From Flavobacterium psychrophilum (lineage in GTDB: Bacteria > Bacteroidota > Bacteroidia > Flavobacteriales > Flavobacteriaceae): a stretch of 64,000 bases of DNA. Shown in pieces: positions 51,789-59,666 of the stretch. Each line of letters opens with the position of its first letter. Position 1 is the stretch's first letter. Made by a program: the position numbers and the translations under genes. The notes beneath the pieces are model-generated. The model was not told where the DNA came from. It did not search any database and saw nothing but the letters and a program-made list of their open reading frames with translations. The DNA is taken from positions 124,001 through 188,000 of the forward strand of contig CAMAWT010000001.1 in NCBI GenBank assembly GCA_945862065.1, in the 5' to 3' direction.

Positions 51789-52808
51789 ATGAACTATATA
51801 AAACATCTAACTGGTTTCTTCGAAAAAGTAGCCATTGATAAAACGTTAAACCCAACTCATGTAAGCTTATACATTGCCTTATTTCAATTCTGGAATTGCA
51901 ACCGCTTCAAAAACCCCATCAGCATAAGTCGCGATGAGGTCATGCGCATCAGCAAAATAAGTTCCAAAGCCACCTATCATAAATGTCTAAAAAACTTACA
52001 CAGTTTAGGCTACATCAATTACCAACCTTCCTATAATCCATTTAGAGGAAGTCACGTCATTTTATTCAATTTTTCAGAAGATTTAAAACCACTACCAAAA
52101 TCAGAAAGGAAACTAAAAAATGAACTTCTTTTTGAACAGGTCAATGAACAAGCTTTGAACAAGTCGTGTACTAGTAGTGAAACAAGTACTGAACAAGCAG
52201 TAGTACCTTCTATAAACTATATAAACAATACAAACCTTTTAAACAAAAAAAACATTTCAAACTTGGAAAAGCAAGCAAAAAATTTTGAAGAAATAAATAA
52301 TTCTGATTTAAAAAACGAAATTGAAGAAATGCAATCAGCATTCGCTGACACCAAAAAAAAACAAACTGAAAATGGTCAGCAAAAAGAAAAAAGTTCCGCG
52401 AAAAAAGAAAAAGAAGAAATGCAGAATGAAAATTCTGTATTCGCCAACTCCGATGAAAATCAAATAAAAAACAGTTGGCAAAAAAGTTCCGCGAAAAAAG
52501 AAAAAGATGAAAGTTGTCACACTGAGCTTGTCGAAGTGTCACATAATCAAAAATTAAATCCAGTTCTCGAAGAAGTCAAAACCTATTTCCTAGAAAACAA
52601 CTTCCCAGACCAAGAAGCCCTAAAATTCTACAATTATTTCTCCAGTGTCGGTTGGCTTGTCGGGGGCAAAACACCAATGGTCGATTGGCAAGCAGCAGCA
52701 CAAAATTGGATGATTAACGCACCAAAATTCATTTCAAATGCAGAACAACCTAACAGAGCAAAACAACTCAATACAGCAACCTATAAAGACTATTCAGAGC
52801 CTTTGTAA
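51789..52808 (+). CDS. Mobile-element HTH protein with an expanded low-complexity linker
   Basis: This 339-aa protein has an N-terminal winged-helix region (LNPTHVSLYIALFQFWNCNR, VMRISKISSKATYHKCLKNL; about residues 15-75) as in DnaD-like or replication-initiation HTH proteins of Bacteroidota islands. A long charged linker (about 115-245) has a partly duplicated unit (SSAKKEKEEMQ/SSAKKEKDE), and a conserved C-terminal domain (VGWLVGGKTPMVDWQAAAQNW) follows. A GAGCTTG-type repeat is inserted in the linker (HTELVEVSHNQ) without breaking the frame. Confidence 0.7.
   Translation: MNYIKHLTGFFEKVAIDKTLNPTHVSLYIALFQFWNCNRFKNPISISRDEVMRISKISSKATYHKCLKNLHSLGYINYQPSYNPFRGSHVILFNFSEDLKPLPKSERKLKNELLFEQVNEQALNKSCTSSETSTEQAVVPSINYINNTNLLNKKNISNLEKQAKNFEEINNSDLKNEIEEMQSAFADTKKKQTENGQQKEKSSAKKEKEEMQNENSVFANSDENQIKNSWQKSSAKKEKDESCHTELVEVSHNQKLNPVLEEVKTYFLENNFPDQEALKFYNYFSSVGWLVGGKTPMVDWQAAAQNWMINAPKFISNAEQPNRAKQLNTATYKDYSEPL
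52514..52542 (+). repeat. Short dispersed palindromic repeat (GAGCTTG type), copy 2, inside a coding region
   Basis: TTGTCACACTGAGCTTGTCG followed by AAGTGTCAC lies in frame within the gene at 51,789 and encodes CHTELVEVSH. The ACACT/AGTGT arms give a hairpin. Confidence 0.62.
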
Positions 52809-52912
52809 CTGTCATTGTGTGTAAATCTGTGCTAATCCTTTTAATCCGTGGCAAAAAATCTTTGCGAACATTGCGTTGAACCCTTGCGCTCTTTGCGTTT
52901 AAACCTTAAACT

Positions 52913-53035
52913 ATGGAAACAGAAATAAAAACCAATTACAACTACCCCGAAATAATTAATTGGCTACAAACCAAAGATTTGATATTAAGAGGAGGACTGC
53001 CAGTGGCAGTCAGGTATAAAAATTATAAGTTATGA
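52913..53035 (+). CDS. Short upstream ORF coupled to the DnaC-like ATPase gene
   Basis: This 40-aa ORF (METEIKTNYNYPEIINWLQT) ends with TGA overlapping the ATG of the next gene (ATGA). The last codons contain the inverted repeat CTGCCAGTGGCAG. It may be a leader peptide or the remnant of a shortened gene; no family is recognised. Confidence 0.5.
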   Translation: METEIKTNYNYPEIINWLQTKDLILRGGLPVAVRYKNYKL

Positions 53036-53643
53036 ATACGACATTAAGTTATTTAGAAATCATTGCTTGGTTAGAAAAAAAAGGAATTGAGTTGTATGGT
53101 AAGAAATTCAAAATCTTTGAAACAGACCATGAAATAATATACAAACTAATTGCATACTTTTTGAAGGATGAACAAGCCTGTTATCAATTCAACATCGATT
53201 TAGAAAAAGGCATCCTATTAACTGGCCCAATTGGTTGTGGTAAAACTTCATTAATGACCCTAATGAAACATTTAGCCTCAATAGGGAATAAATTTTCTGT
53301 AAAACCATGCAGAGACATAAGCTTTGAATTTATCCAAGACGGCTACCAAATAATCCACAAATACAGCATTGGCCAACTCTACCAATCCGAACCAAGAACC
53401 TACTGCTTTGACGATTTAGGAACAGAAAACAACCTAAAATACTTCGGAAACGAATGCAATGTAATGGCAGAAATTCTATTAAGCCGATATGATCTATTCA
53501 TTTCAAAAAAACTCCAAACCCACATAACCACAAACCTATCCGCCACCGAAATAGAAAAGCACTACGGCAACCGTGTTCGCTCACGATTGAGGGAAATGGT
53601 TAATTTAATTGCATTTGAAAAAACAGCACAAGATAAAAGATAA
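53032..53643 (+). CDS. DnaC/IstB-like AAA+ ATPase of the mobile element
   Basis: This 203-aa ATPase has Walker A LLTGPIGCGKTSLMTLM (about residue 64), Walker B YCFDDLGTEN (about residue 122), sensor 1 ITTNLSATEIE and the Arg-rich GNRVRSRLREMVNLI. It matches the short ATPases found in Bacteroidota islands next to HTH and RteC genes, and may act as a helicase loader or integration helper. Confidence 0.85.
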   Translation: MNTTLSYLEIIAWLEKKGIELYGKKFKIFETDHEIIYKLIAYFLKDEQACYQFNIDLEKGILLTGPIGCGKTSLMTLMKHLASIGNKFSVKPCRDISFEFIQDGYQIIHKYSIGQLYQSEPRTYCFDDLGTENNLKYFGNECNVMAEILLSRYDLFISKKLQTHITTNLSATEIEKHYGNRVRSRLREMVNLIAFEKTAQDKR

Positions 53644-53719
53644 AATCAGTATTAATCCGCGTTGCAAAGCATCCGTTTCATCCGCGTTCCTATAACCTGA
53701 AACTTGAAACTTGAAACAA

Positions 53720-54334
53720 ATGAACACAATAACCAACTTCTGGAACTACTTCCAACAAAACAACTTTGTCTTCCTACTCCTAAACGAAATCCCAAATGAC
53801 GAACTAAAAATTCATTTCAATAAACTAATCGAGATACTACACCAATACAACAAAGATCTTGACCTCATCATCAAAAACAAAAATAATGGTGCAGAATTAA
53901 TCATTACAGCAAATGGCAATCCATACCTTTTCAAAGAAGTAGAATTACTAGTCCATCATGCAACTGTTTTAGAACATTGGAAAATAACCGCATTCCTCCA
54001 ACCCGAAACCAACCTAACCAAATACGAAAACGGCACCGACAAACCACTAGAATATTACGGCATAACTTTACGAATAAGTGAAATGTATTTCATTCCATTA
54101 GAAAACCCAAACAAACCAACCGATTTAGGTATAAAAGTACTACTCAAAAACTACATCGTCCACAAAGACAATCCAAGACTTCGAAAAGCAGTTTATGTCC
54201 ACATCGAGCATTTAATAGGTGAAAAAGCATTTGCCAATGATATTGCATTTATTGAGATTGAAGAATTAGGAGGTAATCAAAATAATACTATAGCACTTTG
54301 CTATTTGAATGCTTATATCCAAGTAAAACAATAA
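53720..54334 (+). CDS. Conserved hypothetical protein of the element; 3' part duplicated at 56.4 kb
   Basis: This 204-aa protein is soluble and not recognised. It has FWNYFQQNNFVFLLLNEIPN, LFKEVELLVHHATVLEHWKI and IALCYLNAYIQVKQ. ATG 53,720 is preferred to a TTG upstream. About 530 bp covering its last two-thirds and the promoter module that follows recur, in damaged form, at 56,419-56,950. Confidence 0.72.
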   Translation: MNTITNFWNYFQQNNFVFLLLNEIPNDELKIHFNKLIEILHQYNKDLDLIIKNKNNGAELIITANGNPYLFKEVELLVHHATVLEHWKITAFLQPETNLTKYENGTDKPLEYYGITLRISEMYFIPLENPNKPTDLGIKVLLKNYIVHKDNPRLRKAVYVHIEHLIGEKAFANDIAFIEIEELGGNQNNTIALCYLNAYIQVKQ

Positions 54335-54349
54335 AAACCTACAAAAAAC

Positions 54350-54487
54350 ACCGTAAAAAAAAGTCAAAAACACCGTAAAGTTACACGCTTTTTTAATTTT
54401 TCATTTGCAAAGTTAAAAATGAAACTTTCGCTAATCTTGCCATATGGTTAAGATACTAGTATTAAAGTTTCGTATATAAACAAGTTG
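54350..54487 (+). promoter_or_regulatory. Cassette promoter module, copy B
   Basis: ACCGTAAA boxes start at 54,350 and 54,372 (22 bp apart). They are followed by a T-rich stretch, TTTGC at 54,404, and TAATCTTG at 54,432 (a -7-like box). GAAACTTT ... AAAGTTTC form an imperfect palindrome around CCATATGG (54,421-54,473). The module is before the exported protein gene at 54,822, leaving a leader of about 380 bp. Confidence 0.65.
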
Positions 54488-54579
54488 AGCGAAATGCCCG
54501 AAGGCATCTCGCTCAATAGGCGGGCGCTCAACTCGACGCTTGAAAAAATCTCAAGCGACTTCGTCAAGCGCCCGCCTAT
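54485..54579 (+). repeat. Two adjacent GC-rich nested hairpins in the leader of cassette 1
   Basis: The first hairpin is TTGAGCGA/TCGCTCAA with inner ATGCC-CGAA-GGCAT. The second is ATAGGCGGGCGCT/AGCGCCCGCCTAT (54,516-54,579) with inner CGCTTGA/TCAAGCG. The GC content contrasts with the surrounding AT-rich DNA. From 54,580 to the ATG at 54,822 no other gene is seen. Confidence 0.75.
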
Positions 54580-54821
54580 TACAGGAAACCTTATGACAAA
54601 CGAAGCTTTGAAATTGATGTAAAACTAATGAAGATAAAACTTTTAGAAAGTTTTAAATTACCCAAATTGATTAAGTAGTTTTAAACTTTTCTATAGTTTA
54701 AGATTTCGAGTGTATAATCAATATAAAAAGTGATTTATAAGTTTAAATGTAGCGGGGAATTTGGCCTTACCATTTAAAATAGGCTAATAATAAATAATGT
54801 TTAACTATTAAATTTACAAAA

Positions 54822-55757
54822 ATGAAAATTTTAAAATTAATTTTAAGTGTGTTATTTTTAGCAATAACAATTATGAGTAATGCTCAACAATTAACTTCTA
54901 AAACTTATGATAATTTGGGTAAAATCCATAATCAGGCTTTAGATAATTTTTTAAGAAACTTTAAAGAACAGAAAGTTTCAAATTTGGATGAAGGAGTAGA
55001 TTATATAAATAGTATTCATTCTAACTTTTACAATTCTTTAAGTTTATCCAATAATGATAAAACAAAGTTGGTTGAAAATTCAAATAAGTTTAAGTATTTT
55101 GTTGTTGAAAATAGTTTTTACAATTATCTTTATTCTGATTCAAATGCTTATTCTAAATTAACTAGTAAAGCCAAAGAAAGTATTGATAAAATTAACAATG
55201 ATGCAAATATCACTTCACAAAATCCTGCTTTATCACAAATTATCCAAAAAGCAAGTCAAAATGGTTTTATTGACAGCTTTGAAAAAGATAAACTAATTGA
55301 AATCAATACTTTAGTTTCTGAAAATAAAGCAGGTAGAATTACCATCACAGAACTAAAAGAAAAAATGAATAAAATTGCTGTTGATTTTGATTCTAAAAAG
55401 TATGATTTTAATGGTAAAAATGGTCATCTTTTAGCTCAAACTCTTTCAATTGGAATAAATTCAATAGAATGGTGGATTACAAATGGAGATGTTTTTATTA
55501 ATTCAGAAACAAGTGGTGGTAAAGGTGGTCCAAGTGTTAATTTTGATTATGTAGATAATTCAGCACTTTTAGCTCCATGGGTTGGTGCAGATATTGTTGG
55601 TGGAGTAATAAGTGGAGCCATAGCAGCTTCTGGTCAATACGCTTTAACAGGAAGTGTAAACTGGGGTACGGTTGGCTGGTCTGCTGTAGGTGGTGCAGTT
55701 GTTGGCTCAACAGGTATAGTAGGTAAAGCAGGTAAATGGTTATCAAGTCTATTCTAA
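54822..55757 (+). CDS. Exported bacteriocin-like protein, cassette 1
   Basis: This 311-aa protein has a signal peptide (MKILKLILSVLFLAITIMSN, then AQQ). An N-terminal domain begins KTYDNLGKIHNQALDNFL, also present in the 57,212 protein. The last about 70 residues are glycine- and alanine-rich and hydrophobic: LLAPWVGADIVGGVISGAIA, QYALTGSVNWGTVGWSAVGG, ending GKAGKWLSSLF. GxxxG patterns suggest membrane insertion. This layout resembles class II bacteriocin-like or pore-forming effectors, but I do not know a named family. A 31-aa membrane peptide follows with overlapping start. Confidence 0.7.
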   Translation: MKILKLILSVLFLAITIMSNAQQLTSKTYDNLGKIHNQALDNFLRNFKEQKVSNLDEGVDYINSIHSNFYNSLSLSNNDKTKLVENSNKFKYFVVENSFYNYLYSDSNAYSKLTSKAKESIDKINNDANITSQNPALSQIIQKASQNGFIDSFEKDKLIEINTLVSENKAGRITITELKEKMNKIAVDFDSKKYDFNGKNGHLLAQTLSIGINSIEWWITNGDVFINSETSGGKGGPSVNFDYVDNSALLAPWVGADIVGGVISGAIAASGQYALTGSVNWGTVGWSAVGGAVVGSTGIVGKAGKWLSSLF

Positions 55758-55852
55758 TGGATTATAAAATAATAATCATTATAATAATCGCCATTCTTGT
55801 TGGAGGGTATTTAGGAGAAAAACTTTTTTTAAATAAGAAGAAAAAAAAATGA
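55757..55852 (+). CDS. 31-aa single-span membrane peptide (candidate immunity peptide)
   Basis: The sequence is MDYKIIIIIIIAILVGGYLG, then EKLFLNKKKKK: one hydrophobic span with a strongly positive tail, so the C-terminus should be cytoplasmic. Its ATG overlaps the stop of the exported protein gene (TAATG), and its TGA overlaps the ATG of the next reading frame (ATGA). Tight coupling to a bacteriocin-like gene suggests immunity; this is inference. Confidence 0.6.
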   Translation: MDYKIIIIIIIAILVGGYLGEKLFLNKKKKK

Positions 55853-56252
55853 AAAAGTTATTTTTTTTAACAATGATATTTGTTGTTAATAGCCTATCTG
55901 CTCAATCCGATTTAGAAAAAATACTAAAAGGTGGAGAAATTATTGTAAATGGATTATCTATTTTAAAAACCAACAATTCCAAATCTGAAAAGAATTTAAA
56001 CTGAAAATATATAGAAAGTGTTTGTGTAAAAAATAAATTAACAGAGAAGATTACTTTCAAACTATTTGGGAAAGATTCAGAAGATTTTGAAGAAAAAAAG
56101 AAATGATAATTCAGAAAGAAGGCAAAGAATGTGTTTTTGAATTACCAAAAGGCATTTATACATATGAAATTTTACTTTCAAATAATGAAGTTTTTAAAAA
56201 AGGTGAGTATAAGTTCAATGAAGATATTACAATTACAGTAAAAGAAAACTAA
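55849..56252 (+). pseudogene. Broken copy of the KGGEIIVNGLS secreted protein family, cassette 1
   Basis: It starts with a signal peptide (MKKLFFLTMIFVVNSLSAQS) and LEKILKGGEIIVNGLSILK, then meets TGA at 56,002. Sequence continues as YIESVCVKNKLTEKITF until a frameshift near 56,100; the last part is MIIQKEGKECVFELPKGIYT ... ITITVKEN. Intact paralogues are at 59,113 and 61,337. Confidence 0.85.
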
Positions 56253-56255
56253 ATC

Positions 56256-56288
56256 ACAAGGGGCTTTGGGAAACTAAAGTCCCTTTCT
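56256..56288 (+). terminator. Probable terminator of cassette 1
   Basis: AAGGGGCTTT/AAAGTCCCTT forms a hairpin just after the broken gene, but the tail has only a modest T run. Confidence 0.5.
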
Positions 56289-56418
56289 AAATATTAAAGG
56301 CTTCCTGTAACAACCATTTTGCATAATGCTGGCTAATTAATGACTTTTATTATCATAAAAAACTAATGTTTAACCTGTCATTGACTGGCTCCATAAAAAG
56401 CTCTATGAAAATTGGCTT

Positions 56419-56800
56419 ACATCATGCAATGGTTGTAGAACGTAGGAAAATAACAGCTTTTCTTCAGCCACAAACCAATCTAAACAAATACAAAAACGGC
56501 ACCTACAAACCACTTGAATATTAAAGAATTATATTGTGAATAAGCAAAATGTATTTCATCCCATTAGAAAACCCAAACAAACCAACCGATTTAGGAATAA
56601 AAGTATTGCTCAAAAACTAAATCGTCCACAAAGATAACCCAAGACTTCGCGAAGCAGTTTATGTTCACATCGAACATCTAATCGGAGAAAAAGCATTTGC
56701 TAATGATATCGCATTTATTGAGATAGGACAATTAGGAGGTAATCAAAATAATACTATAGCACTTTGCTATTTGAATGCTTATATCCAAGTAAAACAATAA
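56419..56800 (+). pseudogene. Damaged duplicate of the 53,720 gene (3' part)
   Basis: Nucleotides match 53,955-54,334 closely. Stops are visible within (for example TTGAATATTAAAG and AAAAACTAAATCG), and the ATG and 5' third are missing. It still ends CAAGTAAAACAATAA and runs into module C, so one segment carrying gene 3' end plus promoter module was duplicated. The 166 bp between 56,253 and 56,418 shows only cassette-end sequence. Confidence 0.85.
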
Positions 56801-56815
56801 AAACCTACAAAAAAC

Positions 56816-56952
56816 ACCGTAAAAAAAAGTAAAAAACACCGTAAAATCATACGTTCTTTTATTTTTTTATTTGCAACTAAACAAATCAAACTTTTGCTAA
56901 TATCGCCAATAAGGTAAGATGCTAGTTTTAAAGTTTCGCTCATACAAAGTTG
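56816..56952 (+). promoter_or_regulatory. Cassette promoter module, copy C
   Basis: ACCGTAAA boxes start at 56,816 and 56,838 (22 bp). TTTGC is at 56,870 and TAATATCG at 56,898. The AAACTTT ... AAAGTTTC palindrome follows. It precedes the exported protein gene at 57,212. Confidence 0.65.
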
Positions 56953-57211
56953 GCAGAAAATTTTAACCAGCGTTGTCGGAAAATCGCTTGCAGACAGAAA
57001 ACTGAACTAAGCAAGGAAATTGAAGAAACGGTTAGCATTCTAACAGGAAAAAATTTGAAACAACTATCTCAAGATGGTTCTACACTTTTTGAGATTACTT
57101 TGTAGGATTTTGAAAATTACCTGAGATTTTCAGAATTAGTTATCAGGATAAAATATTTAAACAATCAGTTACTTAATAAAAATGAAAAGTAGCATAACAC
57201 AACTTATCAAT
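56953..57211 (+). repeat. Long conserved leader, copy 1
   Basis: About 260 bp from GGCAGAAAATTTTAACCAGC to the ATG are closely matched at 60,043-60,298. No intact reading frame covers it. It contains CCTGA ... TCAGG, a possible hairpin near the 3' end. Confidence 0.65.
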
Positions 57212-57928
57212 ATGAAGAAAGTAATCCTCGGCTTAATTGCCATGGCATTTTCATTATTTTCAAATGCACAAAGTAATACTAAAAACAAATTTGATTATGT
57301 AGGTAAATTGCATAATGAGATTGTTGACACTTACCTAAAAAATAATTTTTCATATCAAAATTCTGAAGAATTATGCAACCAAATTAATGAAATTGCTTCA
57401 AAAAACAATAATTTTATTTCAATTGTTGGTTCTGATAATTTTAAAGCAGATTCAAAAACTATTGATTTAGGTATTAATGATTTTAAAAATTATTTTAAAA
57501 ATATAATTAATAATCAACCAATGTCCGAAAATGGAAAACAAAACTCTCAAAAATTAGTTAATTACTTATTTGAGAGAGGTTTTTCTAGTAATAAAGTTAG
57601 TTATCAAGAGCTTTTTGATTATATTGTTAGTTTTGAAAATGAAATTATAATTTCTAAAAATTTAACTGATTTGGACAAACAAGTTATTTTAAGTTCTTCA
57701 TCTGTGGCGAGATATTCACTTTATTTTTGGAATAATCATTTTAAAAACAATAACGATAATCAAACAACATCTTCTCAAGGAAGAAGTTGGTGGCAATGGG
57801 TTATTGTAGGCGCTTGTGATGTTGCTGGTGGTATAGCTGGTGCACCAGGTTCTCCTGCTCTTGCAGTTACAACTGCTGCTTCTGCTAGTACAGCTGCTTA
57901 TACAATGACAAATCCAAAAACAAAATAA
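57212..57928 (+). CDS. Exported bacteriocin-like protein, cassette 2
   Basis: This 238-aa protein has signal peptide MKKVILGLIAMAFSLFSNAQ. The N-terminal FDYVGKLHNEIVDTYL matches YDNLGKIHNQALDNFL of the cassette 1 protein. The C-terminal end differs: RSWWQWVIVGACDVAGGIAG and SPALAVTTAASASTAAYTM, again small-residue-rich and hydrophobic. ATG 57,212 is chosen because the in-frame upstream ATG (57,182) is not conserved in the matching leader at 60.3 kb. A hairpin terminator follows. Confidence 0.7.
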   Translation: MKKVILGLIAMAFSLFSNAQSNTKNKFDYVGKLHNEIVDTYLKNNFSYQNSEELCNQINEIASKNNNFISIVGSDNFKADSKTIDLGINDFKNYFKNIINNQPMSENGKQNSQKLVNYLFERGFSSNKVSYQELFDYIVSFENEIIISKNLTDLDKQVILSSSSVARYSLYFWNNHFKNNNDNQTTSSQGRSWWQWVIVGACDVAGGIAGAPGSPALAVTTAASASTAAYTMTNPKTK

Positions 57929-57939
57929 TTAAATTTATG

Positions 57940-57974
57940 AAGACGTTATTTTATAAAAGTAACGTCTTTATTTT
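57940..57974 (+). terminator. Terminator after the cassette 2 exported protein
   Basis: The stem AAGACGTTA/TAACGTCTT is followed by TATTTTC. It may attenuate rather than end transcription, as the next gene lies 32 bp on. Confidence 0.65.
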
Positions 57975-58005
57975 CAAAACTATTATAACTTAAATAATTA
58001 TAAAT

Positions 58006-58497
58006 ATGAAAAATAGTTTAACACTTATGTTCTTTTTACTAATTAATTATAGTACATTTTCACAATCCAAAATTTCATTAAACTCTAGTACTGGTTCATT
58101 GGCAATAAAAAAAGATTTTGGTTTAAATTACGATTTTGGCATTGGTTATAAAATATCAAACAGAATACAATTAAATGCAGAAACATTAATATCTCAATTA
58201 GATAAAAAAGAGTATGATTTAAAATATGATTTACAAAAGTATTCTATTAATATAAATTATAATTTTTTACCAGACAATAAGTTTTACATCAGTTCTATAT
58301 GTGGCTTTTCTTATATCAATTTTGACAGAAAACTTGTTTTAGATAAAAATAGTGGTCTTGGTATAGATTTAGGTATGAATTTTGGGTTTAATCAAAATGA
58401 AAATTTTAGTTATGGGTTTAAACTTATTAATTCGTATAATTCAATTTCTATCGGAGGTATCCTACAATCAAATATATTTTTCAAATATAATTTATGA
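58006..58497 (+). CDS. Small outer-membrane beta-barrel-like protein
   Basis: This 163-aa protein has a signal peptide (MKNSLTLMFFLLINYSTFSQ) and alternating beta-strands with aromatic girdles (FGLNYDFGIGYKISNRIQLN, FYISSICGFSYINFD, NFSYGFKLINSYNSISIGG), ending FFKYNL with terminal Leu after Tyr-Asn. This fits an 8-stranded OmpA/OmpX-like barrel. It overlaps the next gene by 4 bp (ATGA). In the cassette its role could be anchoring, export or target-side function; unknown. Confidence 0.62.
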   Translation: MKNSLTLMFFLLINYSTFSQSKISLNSSTGSLAIKKDFGLNYDFGIGYKISNRIQLNAETLISQLDKKEYDLKYDLQKYSININYNFLPDNKFYISSICGFSYINFDRKLVLDKNSGLGIDLGMNFGFNQNENFSYGFKLINSYNSISIGGILQSNIFFKYNL

Positions 58498-59102
58498 AAA
58501 AATTATTAATGATTTGTATTTTACTAATTTCTAATATTGTAAATGCACAAGTTAATTATAAAAAAAATAATATATACATTTTTGCACGTTCAACTAAATC
58601 AAAGGTGAATTTTATTGCTGAAGATTTTAATTTAAATGATAAATTTATAACTCATATAGGCATTGGGTACTATGAAAATGACACTATAAAGATATATAAC
58701 GTTTCGAATGATGTTAAGAATATAAATAATTCAGCACTTTTAGTTGATAATTATAAAACGTTTATTAACGTTAATGATGTTATTTCAGTTTCAATATGGT
58801 CATTAAAAGTGAATAATAAGAAAATGAAAACTTTTATTAAGAATATTAAATCATTTGAAAATTTAAAAATTGACTTTGACAATAATTTTATACTTAATGA
58901 TGATAACATTCTATATTGTTCAGAGTTTGTATATAATGTCCTCAATATGACTGATGATAAAAAATTTCATTTTAACCCAATTTCTAAAAGATTAAATCAA
59001 TTTTATAGTAATGTATTAAAACGTTTAGAACTTGTATATATTCCAGTAGATTTTTATCAATCATTAAATTTCAAAAAGGTTTTTGAATTTAACAAATTTT
59101 AA
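58494..59102 (+). CDS. Exported permuted NlpC/P60 (YiiX/YebB-like) cysteine hydrolase
   Basis: This 202-aa protein has signal peptide MKKLLMICILLISNIVNA. It shows the circularly permuted papain-like order: catalytic-His motif FITHIGIGYYEND (about residue 53) before the Cys motif ILYCSEFVYNVLNM (about residue 141). The family includes amidases and lipid or peptide hydrolases. Its place in a cassette of exported proteins suggests an effector or processing enzyme. Coupled to the beta-barrel gene. Confidence 0.68.
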   Translation: MKKLLMICILLISNIVNAQVNYKKNNIYIFARSTKSKVNFIAEDFNLNDKFITHIGIGYYENDTIKIYNVSNDVKNINNSALLVDNYKTFINVNDVISVSIWSLKVNNKKMKTFIKNIKSFENLKIDFDNNFILNDDNILYCSEFVYNVLNMTDDKKFHFNPISKRLNQFYSNVLKRLELVYIPVDFYQSLNFKKVFEFNKF

Positions 59103-59112
59103 ATCTTATTTT

Positions 59113-59520
59113 ATGCAAAAATTAAAGTTTATATTTATTATCTTAATATTTTTTAATAATTTCTGTTACAGTCAATCCGATTTTGACAAAATATTAAAAG
59201 GAGGAGAAATAATTGTTAATGGGTTATCATTTCTTAAAAAGGACAAATCTGAAACTAAAGAAACTAATTCTAAAGTAATTGAAAGTGTTTGTATCAAAAA
59301 CAAGCTAACAGACAAAATTACTTTTATCATTAGCGGTAAAGATGCAGAAGATAACACCATTAAAAAAGAAATGGTTATCCAAAAAGACGGAAAAGAATGC
59401 GTTTTTGAATTACCAAAAGGCATTTATACATATGAAATTGTTTTAGCCAACAAAGAAGTTTACAAAAAAGGCGAATACAAATTCAATGAAGAAATTACAA
59501 TTACTGTAAAACCTGATTAA
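59113..59520 (+). CDS. KGGEIIVNGLS-family exported protein, cassette 2
   Basis: This 135-aa protein has signal peptide MQKLKFIFIILIFFNNFCYS, then QSDFDKILKGGEIIVNGLSF and a beta-rich part (VCIKNKLTDKITFIISGKDA, FELPKGIYTYEIV, YKFNEEITIT). One close paralogue lies at 61,337 and a broken one at 55,849. ATG 59,113 is preferred over a TTG at 59,083 because it gives the clean signal peptide. It always closes a cassette. Function unknown; an immunity or carrier role is only suggested by position. Confidence 0.75.
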   Translation: MQKLKFIFIILIFFNNFCYSQSDFDKILKGGEIIVNGLSFLKKDKSETKETNSKVIESVCIKNKLTDKITFIISGKDAEDNTIKKEMVIQKDGKECVFELPKGIYTYEIVLANKEVYKKGEYKFNEEITITVKPD

Positions 59521-59548
59521 AAATTTAAATAATAAATTTTAAAATCAA

Positions 59549-59588
59549 AAAAAGCCAGGTCTCACTAGACTTGGCTTTAATTTTGTTT
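59549..59588 (+). terminator. Terminator of cassette 2
   Basis: The stem AAAGCCAGGTCT/AGACTTGGCTTT (one G-T pair) has a CACT loop and a T-rich tail. The same design closes cassette 3. Confidence 0.85.
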
Positions 59589-59666
59589 AACCTAGAGGTC
59601 AACACTCCCTTTAAATAGGTATAGAGCTAAAATTATTTTTGACTTTTTATTTAATAATTTAATTAG

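Noticed and set aside
55849..56252. In-frame TGA at 56,002 as selenocysteine, or programmed frameshift in the A-rich run near 56,100
   Set aside because: Both an extra stop and a frameshift are present in one copy while two paralogues are intact, and no SECIS-like need exists at an Asn/Lys-rich position. Decay is simpler.
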